Source: Isochrysis galbana
Taxonomy: Eukaryota; Haptophyta; Isochrysidales; Isochrysidaceae
Direction of reading: 5' to 3'
DNA: 64,000 nt
Assembly (NCBI GenBank): GCA_018136815.1
Contig: CM030938.1
Span: 1,524,202 to 1,588,201 of the forward strand
Shown: positions 32,904-44,200 of the stretch, piece after piece
Layout of the letters: each line of letters opens with the position of its first letter
How positions within the stretch are numbered: the stretch's first letter is position 1
Translations under genes and position numbers: made by a program
Notes under the pieces: generated by a model
Told to the model about the DNA's origin: nothing
The model's database searches: none
The model's input: the letters and a program-made list of their open reading frames with translations, nothing else

Positions 32904-33695
32904 CCCTGGAATCCCGACATAATAAACCTTTTAATAGTCTCACCGCACACGCGGCCGTGGACCCTCTACTTTCTACTCACGTAGGAAACTTTCTACACCC
33001 CCACTTCCCCGGCCCTTCTCCCCCCGCCATAAGGCGACTCCCCCCGTGCACTACTAGGGGGATGGGGGTGAAGGGCTTAGATATGGTCCGGTGGCCCGCG
33101 CCTCCCCCCGGGGATCATTCCCCCCCTTCCTCCTGTGTCTCCGAGTGGGCGGCGGTCTCAGCCCCGACTTATCTTGTAAACAGGTGCGGGACTTACCTAT
33201 TTTCCGGTGAGCGGAGGTCTCGCTCCGCCCACCCCCTTCTCCGCGCTCTCTCCCCCCTCTCCTGCAGGCACACGCGATGGCGCGCCTGCGGCAGGCCTGC
33301 AGCTGCCCCTGGCGAGCCTTGGAGGCTCCTGGAGGCCAGCTCTGGGGGCAGAGGAGGCTGGGGCTGGGCCCTGGCCTCCCCTGCCTCTCCCTCGCTGGCG
33401 CTCCTGAGCCTCTGGGGCCCCCAATCTGCACCTGTCTGCCTGTCGACCAGGGGGGGAGGGGGGGTTGGAGCGATGGGCTGGCCACGACAGGCCAGGACGC
33501 GCGAGGCAGGCGAGGCCCTGCCAGGGAGAGAGTGGGTCAGTAGGGCAGTGGCCTCCTGGCAAGCCATCAGGCGTGCCAGGAGGATGGGTGGTTCCTCCCC
33601 CATGGCAGGGGAGGAGTGGAGAGAGGGGGGGGCTCGTGCCCCCACATGGGTCAACCAAGTATAAACTTAGTTTTGTCCCCTGGAATCCCGACATA
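32904..33695 (-). mobile_element. SINE-like element, copy A, with 18-bp target duplication
   Basis: CCCTGGAATCCCGACATA occurs at 32904-32921 and again at 33678-33695, enclosing 756 bp. On the minus strand the element starts with ACTAAGTTTATACTTGGTTG and ATGGG, has a central GGCCAGGGCCCAGCCCCAGC, and ends GTGCGGTGAGACTATTAAAA. Copies B, C and D share this order. Long target duplications point to target-primed reverse transcription by a LINE. It encodes no conserved protein; long Pro/Gly-rich frames here arise from GC richness. Confidence 0.8.
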
Positions 33696-33949
33696 TGCCT
33701 GATGAGCAAGGTGTCCGAGTGGTAATGGGGGAAGGGGCGGCACTGACTGCCCCCTTCCCTCGATATTCATACCCCCTTTCGGTGCACGCATCGAGGGCGT
33801 GAGCCATCAATAGCCTGGAGCCGTGTCACAGCGCGGGGGGTGCATCGCCCAGGCGCAGCTGTGGTATGCGCGCGTCTTCAACTCCACGTTCGTCCTGCCC
33901 ACGGAAGTGTAACTCACTGTCCCATCTTTTCCGTCGCCTGTACTAAACA

Positions 33950-34234
33950 ATGGGCAACTCCGCCGGGCGAATCGACAATCACGGCTTCGGAATCGGCAAG
34001 TATGACGTCGACAAACAAGACCCCAAGAATGCACAGGTTATCGCGGGATGCAAAATGACCATCTTCTCCGAGGCCGGCTTCAAAGGCGAACACACAACCA
34101 TCAACGGCCCGTCGATGCTCAGCTCAGAAGACGTGCGATGGGAGGACGTCGACCTACAGGCGATCGGGTGGACTCAACCAGTGCGCTCGCCAAAGAGAGA
34201 ACTGGGGAAGGGGGAGGGGGTTGTTAGGGGTTAA
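33950..34234 (+). CDS. Small orphan, possibly beta/gamma-crystallin-like, 3' end replaced by a LINE tail
   Basis: ATG at 33950 opens MGNSAGRIDNHGFGIGKYDV. Residues about 36-75 (CKMTIFSEAGFKGEHTTING to VDLQAIGW) resemble one Greek-key motif of beta/gamma-crystallin domains, a weak match by eye. The last 10 or so residues are read from the 3' end of a LINE fragment (34205-34310), so the native C-terminus is lost or spliced differently. A truncated or chimeric gene is likely. Confidence 0.4.
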   Translation: MGNSAGRIDNHGFGIGKYDVDKQDPKNAQVIAGCKMTIFSEAGFKGEHTTINGPSMLSSEDVRWEDVDLQAIGWTQPVRSPKRELGKGEGVVRG

Positions 34235-34310
34235 GGTTGGGTAGTAGGGAGGTTCACTAGCACACTGCCTCACGCCGCACATGTAGCGGGAATTTTCAAG
34301 AAGATTTTTT
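34205..34310 (+). mobile_element. 5'-truncated LINE 3' end
   Basis: GGTAGT/GGGTAGTAGG, then CACTAGCACACTGCCTCACG, CCGCACATGTAGCGG and AAGATTTTTTTT match the last 110 bp of the intact LINE (about 45785-45896) in order. Target duplication not identified. Confidence 0.7.
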
Positions 34311-34408
34311 TTCTTCCACTAGCTCGCTAGCTAGCCTCGTCTCTACTCTCCGACGCCACGCGTCGCAATCCTCCGACCGCAAGTCTACCTCATCGCTCGT
34401 AGCGCTCG

Positions 34409-34579
34409 ATGGCAGACACTGTCAGACCCGACTCTTACTATGACCTTTCAGACATCTTCCCGCAAGCAACAATCAACGATCCTTCTACGACCGCGTCAGC
34501 TGCCGGCTCGATCGAACGGCCCTCTGCCTACGAGCCTGTAGTCATCGCATGTTCAACAATGTCATCGTCTGCCGAATAA
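34409..34579 (+). CDS. Short ORF of 56 residues, unknown
   Basis: ATG at 34409 (MADTVRPDSYYDLSDIFPQA) to TAA at 34577. It is acidic and Ser/Thr-rich with no domain. It could be the first exon of a gene or chance. Confidence 0.2.
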   Translation: MADTVRPDSYYDLSDIFPQATINDPSTTASAAGSIERPSAYEPVVIACSTMSSSAE

Positions 34580-35456
34580 TCTGGCTCCCGAAAGGGGGGC
34601 GTGGGTGGAATGGTGGTCAGCGTCGAGGGGCAGAAGGTTGAAGAGGAGTGTGTTGATCGAGCCTCACAGCCGGGGAGCGCCGCTTGCCCCAACCATCACC
34701 TCGAAATATGCCGCCTCGCGTTCAGACGTTGAACGCCTGCGATGAGCGCCTGCCAGAAGAGCCACCAAGCGCGGCACCTGCGGCCAACAGTGCGCGCCCA
34801 ACGGCACCGCAGTCGCCCCACATATCGGCAGGGTCGATCCGCTGCGCCTCTGCACCCGGGAGGCCGCGCACTTTCCCGCCAGACTGGCCTTGCGCTCGCT
34901 CCACCCTCCACTCTGCCACGCTGGCGTGGTGCGTGGTGCGGAAGGAGAAGGGAAGGCCCTCCCATGCCGGAATAGCCCAGGGGCCGGCGCCACTCCCTCG
35001 ATTGAAGTTGTCCCGCCCATCGATCCCTGCCCACAGCCGCGGCCCGACCGACGTGTGCCTGTGCGTTCTGGAGCTGTTGCCCCGGAGGTGCGGCCCACTG
35101 CCATCGCGGCCGCCGCCATGGGACCTCCGTAGAAGGCCCGCCGATAGTTGCCCCTACCACCTTTTAAAGATAACTCTCTGACTATGAGATCGAATCGCCG
35201 AGACGAGTCCATCGACGAGAGACGGAGAGAAGAGAGGGGGAGAGGGGGAAGGGGAGGGGGAAGGGGAGGGGGAGGGGGGGAGGATAGCTCAGTGTCCAGA
35301 GAAGATCTTGAGTTTTTGAGAGCGTAGACTGAGAGGGAGAGAGCAGAGAAAGAAGTGAGGCGGCATATTATACTGGAAGAGAGCTAGAGAGAGCTACTCA
35401 GAACGAGAAGAGAGAAGAGAGGCGACCGAAAGACGAGAGAAGAGAGAAGTGGCGCG
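34580..35456. other. Region upstream of TRAP1, ending in a GA-rich tract
   Basis: Overlapping open frames on both strands (34664-35212) carry no recognisable domain. From 35215 to 35455 the DNA is GA-rich (GGGGAGGGGGAAG repeats) and abuts the TRAP1 start codon. Confidence 0.5.
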
Positions 35457-38400
35457 ATGCTCTCTTCTCGCCCCCACCTGCTTCGACTCTCTCTCCGCAC
35501 GCTGCGGAGCGGGCTCTCGGCACGGGTACTGCGTCCTCTTTGCTCGGCCACATCGGCTGCCACTTCGCCTCCCGCCGCCGCCTCGGCCAACCCGCCCGCA
35601 GAGGCTATCCTAGGCTCTTCACAGCGGATGGAGTTCCAAGCAGAGACAAGAAAACTCCTCGACATCGTCGCAAATAGCCTGTACACGGACAAGGAGGTCT
35701 TCTTGCGCGAGATCGTCTCGAACGCGTCCGATGCCCTCGAGAAGCGCAGGTACGCCGAGGCCGTCGGTCAGAGCGAGAAGGATACAGGCGAGATGGCCAT
35801 CGCCATCGAGACCGACGCTGCGGCGGGCACACTCACGATTGCCGACACAGGGATCGGCATGTCCAAGGAGGAGCTGGTGGCCAACTTGGGCACGATCGCC
35901 TCTTCCGGATCCAAGAGATTCGTTCAACAGCTCCAGACCTCGGGAGGAGACGGCGCGTCTGCCGCCTCTGCAAACGTAATCGGGCAGTTTGGTGTCGGCT
36001 TCTATTCCGTCTTCATGGTGGCTGATGAGGTGACCGTCTACTCGCGCAAGCACGGCGCGGACGTTGGGCACTGCTGGAAGAGCACTGGTGACGGCTCCTA
36101 TGAGCTGTCCGAGGCGGCTAACGTGGCAGCAGGCACCAAGGTGAGCCGCGTCCACCAGTCGGCAAGGGCATGCTGGTCGGCCGGGCGCTCACCTGTCTGG
36201 AAGCCGCCGATCAGGCTGTCGGGATACTCTCGTAGTGCGCGTGCGCAGCTGTGGGCCCGGTGGGCGTTCGCGATGCGCGTGCACGCACTGCCGATGCTTG
36301 ACACCATTTCCTCTGTCCGTCCTCAACGGCAGATTATCCTCAAACTCAAGGAGGAGGAGAAGCGCTTCGCATCACGGTTTGCGGTTGAATCCAACCTGCG
36401 CAAGTACTCATCGTTTGTGGGCTTTCCGGTCACTGTCGACGGTGAACGCGCCAATACCATTGCGGCTGTCTGGGCGAAGAGCAAGAACGAGGTCTCGCAG
36501 GAAGAGCACAACGATTTTTACCGATTCATTGCGCAGGTAGGCGCGCGGAAGGGGGGGGTGTCAATTTGGCTCATGTGATTCTCGGCAATGCAATGTTTGT
36601 TGTAGGCAGCAAGTGACGTCTGACAGCTCTGCCGGTACAGCCCTGGCGCTCTGCAGCAGCAGCCTACAGTACTCACGTCACCATCACCCACCCTACATGT
36701 GGTAGGATTTTTCTGACCCAAGGTACACGCTCCACTTCTCGGCGGATGCTCCTCTTGCCATCAAGGCCTTGTTCTATGTGCCCGAGACTCATATGGAAAA
36801 ATGGGGCATGGCCCGGCAAGAACCCGGAGTGTCGCTCTACTCAAGGAGAGTTCTGATTCAGGTGTGAATTCGCAGCTTTGAGCAGTGTCCTGTGCTTGCT
36901 TGCGACGACGGCTGCGCATTCGAGAGGCGGAGCGTGGGCAACGCCTGCCGCGGCGGGTTGGCACGTCAGCTGCCCATCCTGTGACAGCCCTCTACCTACG
37001 CTATGCTCATTCCAAACCATGCTGTGTTCTCACACGCAACCTCCCTGTCCTCGGCTTGACAAACCTGTGACAGGCAAGGTGCGAGAAGCTGCTTCCGGAC
37101 TGGATGCGCTTTGTTAAAGGCGTTGTGGATTCCGACGACCTGCCGCTGAACATTTCGCGTGAGTCCATGCAGGACTCGGCTCTCATGCGAAAGCTCTCAT
37201 CTGTCCTCTCTCGGCGCGTCGTCAAATTCCTGCAGGTATGGCTTGGAGATACGTGGAGCTCGCGTCACCAAACCTCTCCGCGCTGAGCGCTTATTGCGCG
37301 CACGTACCGTCACCCTCGACCGTCAGGAACAAGCCAAGAAAGATGAGAAGGCCTACCTGAACTTCTTCGCGGAGTTTGGGCAATTCATCAAGGAGGGCGT
37401 GTGCTCAGACTTTGATCTCAAGGGAGAGGCAGCGAAACTTCTGCGATTCGAGTCCACTGTCAAGGGGGAGGGAGAGCTCATCTCGTTGGATGAGTACATT
37501 TCGCGCATGGTGCCTGAGCAGGCGAGCGGCACCCTAGCCTCTCCTTTGTGCGCCTCCCAGTCCAGCTGCCGTCGATCCTCTCCCAGCCCCTGGACTCAGT
37601 GTATGATCCTTTGACAACGCCATCGCAGGACGATAAAATCTACTATTTGGTCGCTCCGTCGCGTAGCACGGCACTCTCCTCTGCCTACATGGAGGCGTGC
37701 AAGGCTTTGAATATTGAGGTAAGTAGTGAGGGCGGGCGACATCACCCACTCGGGTTGGAGCATGACCAGTTTGCATGCCGCATCTCCTGCGCGAACACAT
37801 TGTGTGCGCGCCCGGCAAACCGCTCTCATTTCAACTGCGATAGGTGCTCTTGCTCACCTCGACCATGGACGAGTTTGCCATGGCAAACCTGCATACCTAT
37901 GCTGGCAAGACGCTTCTCTCGGCTGAGAAGGCATCGCTGGACCTCAAACGACCCGATTCCAACCATGAGAATGCGCTCTCTTCTGATGATTCATCTGCGC
38001 TCTGCAAATGGCTCTCCGAAACCCTGCCGCTGGTCTCCTCAGCGTCCATATCGACACGCCTGGTCGACTCTCCAGCAATTATTGTGGGGCACGAGAGCGC
38101 GGCAATGCGGCGCATGATGGGAATGATGGAAGCGGGGAGGGCACCGGAGCTGACACCGCAGGTGAGAGTCGAAGGAGGCATCATGACCCGGTCGGCAGGG
38201 AGTTATGGATAGATGGTGAGGCGGGAGAGCAACGCGCGCAGTTCTTAACTGGGGAGGTGGAGGGCACGGTCTCCCCCGCGTCCTATGGCTTGGTTGGCGT
38301 GCGTCTACTTGTGCCTAGCCCGTCCTCGCTAGCTTGACTCGACCCGACTTTCGCGGAATGAATGCGACATGCTCATGTTCCGGATTCTCCCATCCCCGCA

Positions 38401-38674
38401 GAAAATTGAGATCAACGCGACCCACCCCTTGATCGTCCGTCTGGCTTCCGCACGCGATGCCCAGCCAGAACTCGCGAAGTCTGTCGCTCAACAGCTCGTA
38501 GACAACGCGCTCATTTCTGCGGGACTTCTCGATGATCCGCGTACCGTTGTGGCTAATATCACGTCCATTATGACCGAAGCTCTTAAGCACCACGCGCCGG
38601 CGGCGAAGGCGGATGTCTCCACAGCAGATGTGGGCGAGCAAGCATCTGGTGAAGAAAAGAAGAGCAATGCGTGA
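35457..38674 (+). CDS. TRAP1: Mitochondrial HSP90 chaperone (TRAP1), 693 residues
   Basis: ATP-driven chaperone of the mitochondrial matrix. Exons: 35457-36140, 36333-36536, 36706-36861, 37074-37235, 37327-37521, 37629-37718, 37844-38161, 38402-38674; every junction keeps phase. The first 30 residues are Arg/Ser/Leu-rich without acids (MLSSRPHLLRLSLRTLRSGL), as in mitochondrial presequences. The GHKL ATPase motifs are NASDALEK, DTGIGM and GQFGVGFYSVFM. Middle-domain signatures are VSLYSRRVLIQ, VKGVVDSDDLPLNISRE and LISLDEYISRM. The C-terminus NALISAGLLDDPRTVV fits the dimerisation domain, and there is no EEVD tail, which excludes cytosolic HSP90. The intron after exon 5 starts with GC (CAG/GCGAGC). 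Confidence 0.95.
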
Positions 38675-39603
38675 GTAGACGGACTTGGTGGCGGGAGAAG
38701 GGAGGCGAAAACCAAAGTAAGTAAGTCTAGGATGACGGCTTCAAGATCTTTGAAATGAAATCGGCCGTGCTCATTCATCATCTTGCAGGCGACGAACCGA
38801 ATGTCGCCAACCATAGGCAAGCTGAGCACAGCGGGCTCAAAATAACAAGTCATGATTTGCCTATTGTAGTGATACCAATTTTCTATTATGGCTTCGTTTA
38901 TCCTACCTATATGTTCCATTCAACCTACTTTTATATGTGGGGGTCAATGGGGGCGCTCGGCGCCCCCTTCACCTTCACCGGGCACCGATTCCCCTCCGGG
39001 GGGGGAGGGGGGGCATCAGTCACTCTCATGCCCTGGCCCTCCCGGCATGAGCTGGCAGCATCCAACATCCTGACCCAGACCGTAGTGGCCAGTGGGCGCG
39101 GGTCAGGTTTCGCACTCCCTGGGCCCGCATGGGCCTGCACTTGCATTGGACCCCCCCCCCTCCTTCCTGGTCACAAGGCAGACAGAGGACTATGGGGGAC
39201 ACCCAAGGCCGACGAGAGGCCCGCGCTGGACTGGAGACGCAGGAGAGGCCAGGGGCTAAGCCCCAGCCTCCACCGCCCCTTCAGCCTTCAGCTGCCTGGC
39301 TGGCCCGCTGGGAGTCCCCTCCGGTCCTCTGAGAGCACAGGTTAAGGCGCGCGTCATGGGCACGCGCCGCAGGAGAGGGCGAAGAGAGAGTGGAGAGTGG
39401 GAGTGCGGATTTCGTCGGTCTCCCCGAACCGGGGATTCAATAACGATAACCGAGTCGCGTTTGCGTTTATTTACATTAGTAAACGGGCGGAGAGAAGGGC
39501 TTGCAACAGGCGGAGGAGCGGAGGGAGCGGCGCAAAGATCGGGTTCCGTCGAATATGGGACATCACTCAATTGAGCCATCAACCATCAAATGTCCGTTGA
39601 CAA
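38675..39603. repeat. Intergenic with a divergent SINE-like remnant (copy G)
   Basis: From about 38930 to 39345 there are GGTCAATGGGGGCGC, GGAGAGGCCAGGGGCTAAGC and CCCCAGCCTCCACC, in the same order as the A-D family but strongly diverged. No gene is supported here or up to the LINE target site at 39604. Confidence 0.4.
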
Positions 39604-39646
39604 TAATTAATATTCGAATAGAGAAACTATCGTTATAGTTTTAGCG

Positions 39647-41299
39647 ATGGAGCGCGCCGCGCCGCCTCCCACCTCCCAGCCCACCGCAGTCACGACGCCC
39701 CAACGGGGCCGCCCGAAGCCACCGGAGCCCAAGCGCGCGCAAGCCGCCGCCCCAGCCGACGAAGACGTCGACATGATTCCACCTCCTCCCGCCGGCCAGA
39801 CCTCACAGAAGGTGGGAACAGGCAGAGCCCTGTTCCCCCCAGACCAACAGAGCCAGACACAGGCTCAGCCGCCACCACCTGCCGCCACGCCACCCATTCA
39901 AGGACTCCCCATGGGGTGTGGCAGCTCTGCTGCCACCCCCATGGAGGCAACTCCTACCAACTGTGCACCCCCCGTGGGCGGGCACTACACACAACAATCC
40001 ATCCTGGGAGCCTTTACGGCCTCCAACCCTTCAAAGAACAACTCCCAGAAATCGTACGCCGAGGCGGCTGGCCCAAAGGGAAAGCAACCAACAGGAGCAC
40101 AGCTGGCTCCTTCTCAACCCACTCAACAACCCCCGCCGCCCTCGCGTAAGCGAGCGGACCCGCAGTCGGAGCCAAAACCGATTGCCAACAGCACCAACCA
40201 ACTCGCACCCCCCCCTCTAGATGATGAGGAAGAGCCTGAAGACACACCTTTTTTCATTCAGCTAGCTCAGCTAGCTGAAGACAAAAAGGACATTAAGAGC
40301 GAAGATGTTGCCACCTTCATGAAATTCCTTCTCTCCAGGCTGGAAGGCCTTGATGCTACACCAGACGGGATGGACAAGGGCCGTAAAGGCCCTTGGATCT
40401 TCTACGTAGATGATGATGCGCACGGACAATTTAAGGCCGCCTATGGCGACAAACTCCAAACTGTTCTCTCAGGAATCCCGCACGAATTCGGGGTCACCTA
40501 TGGCACGCTAGCCGACCAAGCCCCGCGCAAATCTAGCGCAATCCGGTCCTCACTCAAGGAGATCGCCACTTACATAGTCTTCCGCATTTTCGACCCGGTT
40601 AAAGCGTACAAGACCAAGACGCGCCACTTGGCAAGTGCTCTAGAGCGCGAAGGCTTTCACGTTCTTAGGGGCAATCAACAACGCGCCAAAACTGCACTAG
40701 AAGGAATTGTAAAAGTCGAATCAGGCAAACGCCCGATTTGGCACTTCTACGTTTACACGGACACGTCTGCCTTGGGGCACCGCTTCCCGCGTAACTTTCA
40801 CGTAACTCTCGACGACGGAGAGAACTTCAATCTCGATTATGCGGTCCGCTCTTCAGTGGAATGCGTAACCCCGGAGGGAGAGATAGCCATACATGGCGCC
40901 CCGGGAGGATGCAAAGGCTACGACAAACCGTGGGCCATATCCTATCTACGCAAAAACCAAGTAAGCTTCCGCCAATGTACTTGCGAGCAAGACAAGGCGA
41001 AAGCGGAACAACGCAAAAAGCAGCGTGAAGCCAGTAACGCCATGGATTACCGGGCCATGATGGGACTCGGGGCGGCGGCACCATGCCGCCGCTTCATGGC
41101 AGGCGAATGCAAAAACAACCGCCTGAAAGGGCGGCAAATCGTTCAATGCTCATCTAGTCATGACATCCCTGGATGTTGGACGAAGGATCCCAAGACGGGC
41201 AAGCAAACTTGTATGGTAAAGTGCAATCTCAAACCCAACAAAGCATATCCCGGATACTGTGTAAACGGTGTCAGCTGTTTGTACCGCCACGGTGAATAG
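39647..41299 (+). CDS. ORF1: LINE ORF1, RNA-binding-type protein with CCCH zinc motifs
   Basis: 550 residues from ATG 39647. The N-terminal 180 residues are Pro/Ala/Gln-rich and disordered-looking. A middle region (about 195-450) is folded in appearance with a conserved-looking core. The C-terminus has two Cys/His clusters: CRRFMAGEC with QCSSSH (Cx7C...Cx3H) and CNLKPNKAYPGYC with CLYRHGE (Cx11Cx5Cx3H), which fit CCCH zinc fingers rather than retroviral CCHC knuckles. It probably coats the element RNA. It ends at TAG 41297-41299, overlapping ORF2. Confidence 0.85.
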   Translation: MERAAPPPTSQPTAVTTPQRGRPKPPEPKRAQAAAPADEDVDMIPPPPAGQTSQKVGTGRALFPPDQQSQTQAQPPPPAATPPIQGLPMGCGSSAATPMEATPTNCAPPVGGHYTQQSILGAFTASNPSKNNSQKSYAEAAGPKGKQPTGAQLAPSQPTQQPPPPSRKRADPQSEPKPIANSTNQLAPPPLDDEEEPEDTPFFIQLAQLAEDKKDIKSEDVATFMKFLLSRLEGLDATPDGMDKGRKGPWIFYVDDDAHGQFKAAYGDKLQTVLSGIPHEFGVTYGTLADQAPRKSSAIRSSLKEIATYIVFRIFDPVKAYKTKTRHLASALEREGFHVLRGNQQRAKTALEGIVKVESGKRPIWHFYVYTDTSALGHRFPRNFHVTLDDGENFNLDYAVRSSVECVTPEGEIAIHGAPGGCKGYDKPWAISYLRKNQVSFRQCTCEQDKAKAEQRKKQREASNAMDYRAMMGLGAAAPCRRFMAGECKNNRLKGRQIVQCSSSHDIPGCWTKDPKTGKQTCMVKCNLKPNKAYPGYCVNGVSCLYRHGE

Positions 41300-44200
41300 T
41301 AGCGAAATCAAGATTGCCACATACAATTTGAATGGAGCTAAACACAAGTTAGTATCTACACTAGCGCAAGCGAAAATAGGAGGAATACACATTCTTTTCC
41401 TACAAGAAATCCATCACTACGGTGACGGCTGGCACCTGAAGGCGCCAAGGGTTGCCCGCTCCCTAGGATGGGAGTGGCACCACTCTCCCGCGTCTAGGGG
41501 AGACCCGGACGGCGGAGTGGCGATAGCCATTAGAACGGATCGGAAGGACATAGTAGTTGTTTCTGAGGTTGTGGTCATACCGGGTAGGCTCATTCTAATA
41601 AAATCTACAATAGGATCGGAGTCAGCGACCTTAGCTTCAGTATACTTAAGTGCGCAGCCCAGCAAGAGAAAAGAGGAGATTAAACTAATACACGCTTCCG
41701 CGGAAATAAACCCACGGACCATACTAGCAGGAGATTTCAACTGCGTCGAAAATGTTCACAGGGACACTAAGACGACCCGGGGAGCTGGGCCATACACTAA
41801 TATCGGGGGTAGGTCCCTAGCCAGGGCGTTGGCCGCACACGGGGTCACGGACGTTCAACTTATCGTCAACCCGCGTCTGTCAGAGGTGTACACGAGATGC
41901 GGCCACCAAACGTACACCAGAATCGATAGAATCTACGCCGCGGCGTACCACTCGGCTTGGAGATGGCAAAAGTCGTGTGTCGACCTGCACTTATTTACGG
42001 GAGGAGCGGTTTCAGACCACCATCCAGTCGTGGCGACCTTCTCCACGGCATCCCCGCGCAAGGCGACTGAAGTAGAGGCGCGAATAAGCCCGGAGATATT
42101 GAATGACCCAGACGTCGTCGAAATAATCCAACTGTTTTGGAAACGACAATACGTGGAAGCGGAGATCGCTCAGGAGGGAGAACGGAGCGAAGCCGAAAAG
42201 TGGACACACGCGAAACGCGGCACGGCCTCTCTTCTTTTAGCACTAACGAGGGAAAAGAGGAAAACAACAAATGCTCAGCTCGAGATCGACGCGCTGGCGA
42301 AAGCTAGAAGCGAACAGATGAGAGGAACACCGGGGACGACGAGTGCGGGCACTCTTAATCGCCTAAACGAGCACATCATCGAGAAACGGAGAGCCTACGA
42401 TGCCCCGCCCTCGATGGCTGAAAAGATAATAAGAGCCGAGGAGCTGGTCACCAAACAATTCTTCAGAAAGTTCACCCCTAGACACGCGAGCGGCGACATT
42501 CCGGTACTTTTCGACCGAGTCGACTGGGACACGTCGCACCCGAACTTGTCGGAGGACAACACGACCAGGAAGGATACGAACATTCTAGCCTCACTTAGGA
42601 GATACTACGTATGGTTGTTCAAAGAAAAACCGTCTCAAGAGTCGGAGCTTCTTCTTCAACTTTTGAAGGCCCGACAAATTCCCGCGACCCACAGAATCTG
42701 TTTAGACAACCCGATCTCGCACTCGGAGATAATTCGGGCTATTCGGCAACTGGCAAAGGGAAAATCAGCGGGACCCGACGGCATCCCGATGGAGTTCTAT
42801 CAAATCTTTGAGAAGACCATTGTACCGCACCTCTCTAGAATGCTAAACGAGGCGTACTCCAGGGGCGCGCTACCGGAAGACACATGCTACGGAGACATCT
42901 CGCTCCTCTACAAGAACGGCGATTCGCGAGACCCGAGAAACTATAGACCCATTACACTCCTACAAACGGACTATAAAATCCTAGCTAAGGTTCTAGCAAA
43001 TAGACTAAAAACTACGATACACACCATAGTATCTAAGGAACAAGTAGGTTTCGTGCCTAGACGCATGATAGGGGAGGCCACCCACCTGCTTAAACTCGTC
43101 CAAGCGTTCCTAGACGACACGGGAGAGGAGGGCCTCGCCCTAGCCATAGACTGGGAAAAAGCTTTTGACCGAGTCAGCTGGGAGTATTATCACAAAGCGG
43201 CCGGGGCACTAGGTTTTGGCCCGGGATACTCGAAATGGCTCCGGATTCTTACAAATACCGACGCACTGCCGACAAGATGGATTAAAGCTAACGGCAAGCG
43301 GAGCCACCCGTTCACGATACACTGTGGCATGCCGCAAGGATGCCCGCTATCCCCTCTCGCCTTTCTACTTGTGGCCGAAGGCCTCACGAGGCTGGTGAAC
43401 ACGGACACTCAAATGACGGGGATAAGCCTAGGACGAAGCGAAATTAGACTTACTCAATTTGCGGACGACACGCAACTCCTAGCCAACTCCTACGAATCGG
43501 TCACGCGAGCGATGCGCTTGCTAGAGAACTATGGGAGAGCCACAGGTGCTCGAGTAAACAAAGCAAAGAGCGTAATAATACGAATGGGAGCGCTGAGAAA
43601 GGTAGCTATTCCGGAACATCTCTCGACACTGAAGACGTTAGGCGAGGGCGAATACGCCACCATCCTGGGAGTCCCCTTTTGGGAGAGCCGGGAATCCGAA
43701 GTTTTTTGGGAGAAACTCTACGCGAAACTAAAAAGGAAAATTGCCTCGTGGCAGGGAATACAAAACCTATCCATACACGGGAGGGTGCACCTTGCCAACT
43801 TCGTAATCTACGGCACGCCTCGATACTGGCTATCTACAAGCACTCCTCCCAGCTGGTTCATGGAAGCCATCGACTCGGATGTCCACGCCCTTCTGTGGGA
43901 TAGGACACCCTCGATGAACAAAGACGAACTAGGTTCGACGCAAGAAGGCAGGAGGTGGATAACCCATCCGACTTACCCGAGGGTGGGTCATTTCGAAGGA
44001 GCTCCGACGCTAGGGATCGGCTTGATGCCGATGAAGGAACACATCAAGGCCCTACAGGCGATTTGGATTATCCGATACCTTACGCCCTCAAAGGCGGACT
44101 GGAAAATAGCGCTCGACCAATGGTTCAATAGGACCCCGCTCGGGAGGGGCGCCGTTCTTTCAACAATCAATGTACATCGACTTACAGATAGCATCGGAGG

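Noticed and set aside
33709-33770. tRNA-like start (GGTGTCCGAGTGGTAAT, a good A box)
   Set aside because: No anticodon stem, B box or closing acceptor stem can be found at the required distance.
34664-35212. Overlapping ORFs of more than 160 codons on both strands upstream of TRAP1
   Set aside because: No domain, biased Pro/Arg/Ala composition on both strands; cannot tell which, if any, is real.
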